From: an uncultured Bacilli bacterium
Lineage (GTDB): Bacteria > Bacillota_I > Bacilli_A > RF39 > UBA660
Direction of reading: 5' to 3'
Assembly: GCA_947600015.1 (NCBI GenBank)
Contig: CANQFX010000030.1
Span: 1 to 14,659, forward strand
Length of the DNA stretch: 14,659 bases
This document shows positions 13,404 through 14,659 of the stretch, one piece after another. Each line of letters opens with the position of its first letter. Position 1 is the stretch's first letter. Both the position numbers and the translations under genes were made by a program. A model generated the notes under the pieces. That model saw only the letters and a program-made list of their open reading frames with translations, was not told the origin of the DNA and did no database searches.

Positions 13404-14659
13404 CTATTCTACTATATAAGGACTATTTTCTGTGCCATCTCCTCCATGATAATTAGTTCCTGCCTTCAGTGAAACAGAAGGACGGACGTCGAAGGTATTG
13501 TCTACAGAAGCGACATAATTCAAGACGCCACTCAACATAATAAAACACTCACTAGCGCTATGAGCATAGACATAAGAAGGTGACCCAAGCCAGTACATAT
13601 TTCCTGTATATAAATAATAACTTTCATTATTGATACTAAGCGCTCCTCCCGCCAACATCCCTTCATCTACCGTCAGTAGTCCTGTCTTATATTGTAATCT
13701 TCCATTTCCTACGATAAACTTATCCTCTTCCCTTGGGCATTCTAAACTTGGTGTTCCATTTATCAGTCTTTTATATCCCCCAAAATATAACTCACTTGTT
13801 AGACTTCCTGCTGGATCCCATCCTCCTTTATCATAGATACTTCGATCATTACACCATTCTGTATCTTCTAGCCTGTCACTATAACTTGTCATATTGCTTT
13901 CGTACCATTCATTTTCAATATAATCTTTTATTGTCGAATTCGTTTCACTTTTATCTAACATATTAGCTAGTGCATTCTCAATTTTCTCTCCACCACTCAA
14001 TATTATATAATCATAATATGAATTACTTTTATATGTATAGAATCGCACACTACTACAACTCGTTGTTCCTCCACAGGAATAATGATGTGTATTATCTAAT
14101 GTACTAGATGTAGTTTGCAAGGTATACTTTCCTCCACTATAACTAACACTACTTCCATACACCCCTCCACTTAATGTTTTTTCCTCTGTAATTGGATAGA
14201 CTGTTCCATATTTATATCCTACATAGGCAGGAGAATTATCAGAAGAATTAAATTCTAGAGAATCTGCTCCTGTATTATTACATGTATTACTACTAGATGG
14301 TGTGCCATTAAAGATTAGTTTTATTCCTCCTGTTTCGGTTGTTCTTACAATCTTCCAACAGTACTTGGCAAATATTACATTGTTATTATCTACTGCTCCT
14401 CTATAATAATAGATGGGATATTGTTGTTTCTCGGTTCCTGCTCTTTCATAGACTCCTTTACCATTCGTATCAGAAGAAATTACTTTAAAATTAATTCCTG
14501 TAGTACTCGACACATAAGTACTTTTTATATTATCCATGACTGCATTTTCTTTTACTTTATCATATAATATATTTTTTGGTTTTTCTATCACAACATCTGC
14601 TGTAATTTTAACACTAGCATTTAACGCACTATAAGCAATACTACTAGATAAGATACAAA
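13404..14659 (-). CDS. Secreted cysteine-containing surface protein, N-terminus cut by right edge
   Basis: The frame stays open to the edge; about 417 residues are visible down to the TAG at 13404. It begins in what looks like the end of a signal peptide (ILSSSIAYSALNAS), so cleavage after AYSA or LNA is likely; the true start is outside the window. The mature part is rich in Ser, Thr, Gly, Asn and Tyr. It has YCWKIVRTTETGGIKLIFNG, then NSPAYVGYKYGTVYP, a cysteine pair (YSCGGTTSCSS), EWCNDRS, and a C-terminal block with WLGSPSYVYAHSASE and FDVRPSVSLKAGTNY ending GTENSPYIV. No LPXTG or C-terminal membrane helix is present. I recall similar proteins in many copies in uncultured gut Bacilli; adhesion or surface display is plausible but unproven. 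Base composition is less AT-rich than the neighbours, fitting a surface or transferred gene. Confidence 0.85.
   Translation of the reverse strand, partial: CILSSSIAYSALNASVKITADVVIEKPKNILYDKVKENAVMDNIKSTYVSSTTGINFKVISSDTNGKGVYERAGTEKQQYPIYYYRGAVDNNNVIFAKYCWKIVRTTETGGIKLIFNGTPSSSNTCNNTGADSLEFNSSDNSPAYVGYKYGTVYPITEEKTLSGGVYGSSVSYSGGKYTLQTTSSTLDNTHHYSCGGTTSCSSVRFYTYKSNSYYDYIILSGGEKIENALANMLDKSETNSTIKDYIENEWYESNMTSYSDRLEDTEWCNDRSIYDKGGWDPAGSLTSELYFGGYKRLINGTPSLECPREEDKFIVGNGRLQYKTGLLTVDEGMLAGGALSINNESYYLYTGNMYWLGSPSYVYAHSASECFIMLSGVLNYVASVDNTFDVRPSVSLKAGTNYHGGDGTENSPYIVE

Noticed and set aside
1..14659. CRISPR array, insertion sequence or integrated element
   Set aside because: No regularly spaced repeats, transposase or integrase motifs or terminal inverted repeats were seen; the only large repeat is the tandem paralogue pair.

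Overview
The window reads as chromosomal DNA of a low-GC, AT-rich Gram-positive-type bacterium using the standard genetic code (TGG for Trp, TGA as stop). Strong GGAGG/GGTGAT ribosome sites, Bacillus-like EF-P, L33, NusB and XseA, a class B penicillin-binding protein and a GH25 lysozyme point to a walled member of the Bacilli. The secreted protein at the right edge resembles a family I associate with uncultured gut Bacilli such as the RF39 type; that placement is inference from memory, not a search.

Almost everything is on the minus strand, so transcription runs from high to low coordinates. From right to left: a truncated secreted surface protein; a small convergent plus-strand gene with no canonical start codon; a class B PBP; a compact sigma-70-family factor; rpmG (L33); efp; an unrecognised 195-residue protein; tRNA-Gln(CUG); gltX; a membrane-anchored GH25 lysozyme with an Ig-like domain; two tandem paralogues of unknown function; mutS; nusB; and the 5' part of xseA.

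Most genes are information-processing housekeeping (translation: rpmG, efp, tRNA-Gln, gltX; repair and transcription: mutS, nusB, xseA, sigma), with two cell-wall genes (PBP, GH25) and a few lineage-specific genes. Transcription seems to be in short units: terminators overlap the stop codons of efp and gltX, another lies between tRNA-Gln and gltX, and extended -10 promoters (TG-N-TATAAT type) lie before nusB, mutS, the paralogue pair, the 195-residue gene and rpmG.

The points most worth following up are the small gene at 13092-13346 that appears to start at ATT, the mosaic conservation of the two tandem paralogues, the tRNA-Gln/terminator/gltX arrangement, an EF-hand-like loop just after the KTG motif of the PBP, and a possible leader hairpin masking the ribosome site of the sigma gene. 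No CRISPR array, insertion sequence or other mobile element was seen. No gene-free stretch exceeds 300 bases.
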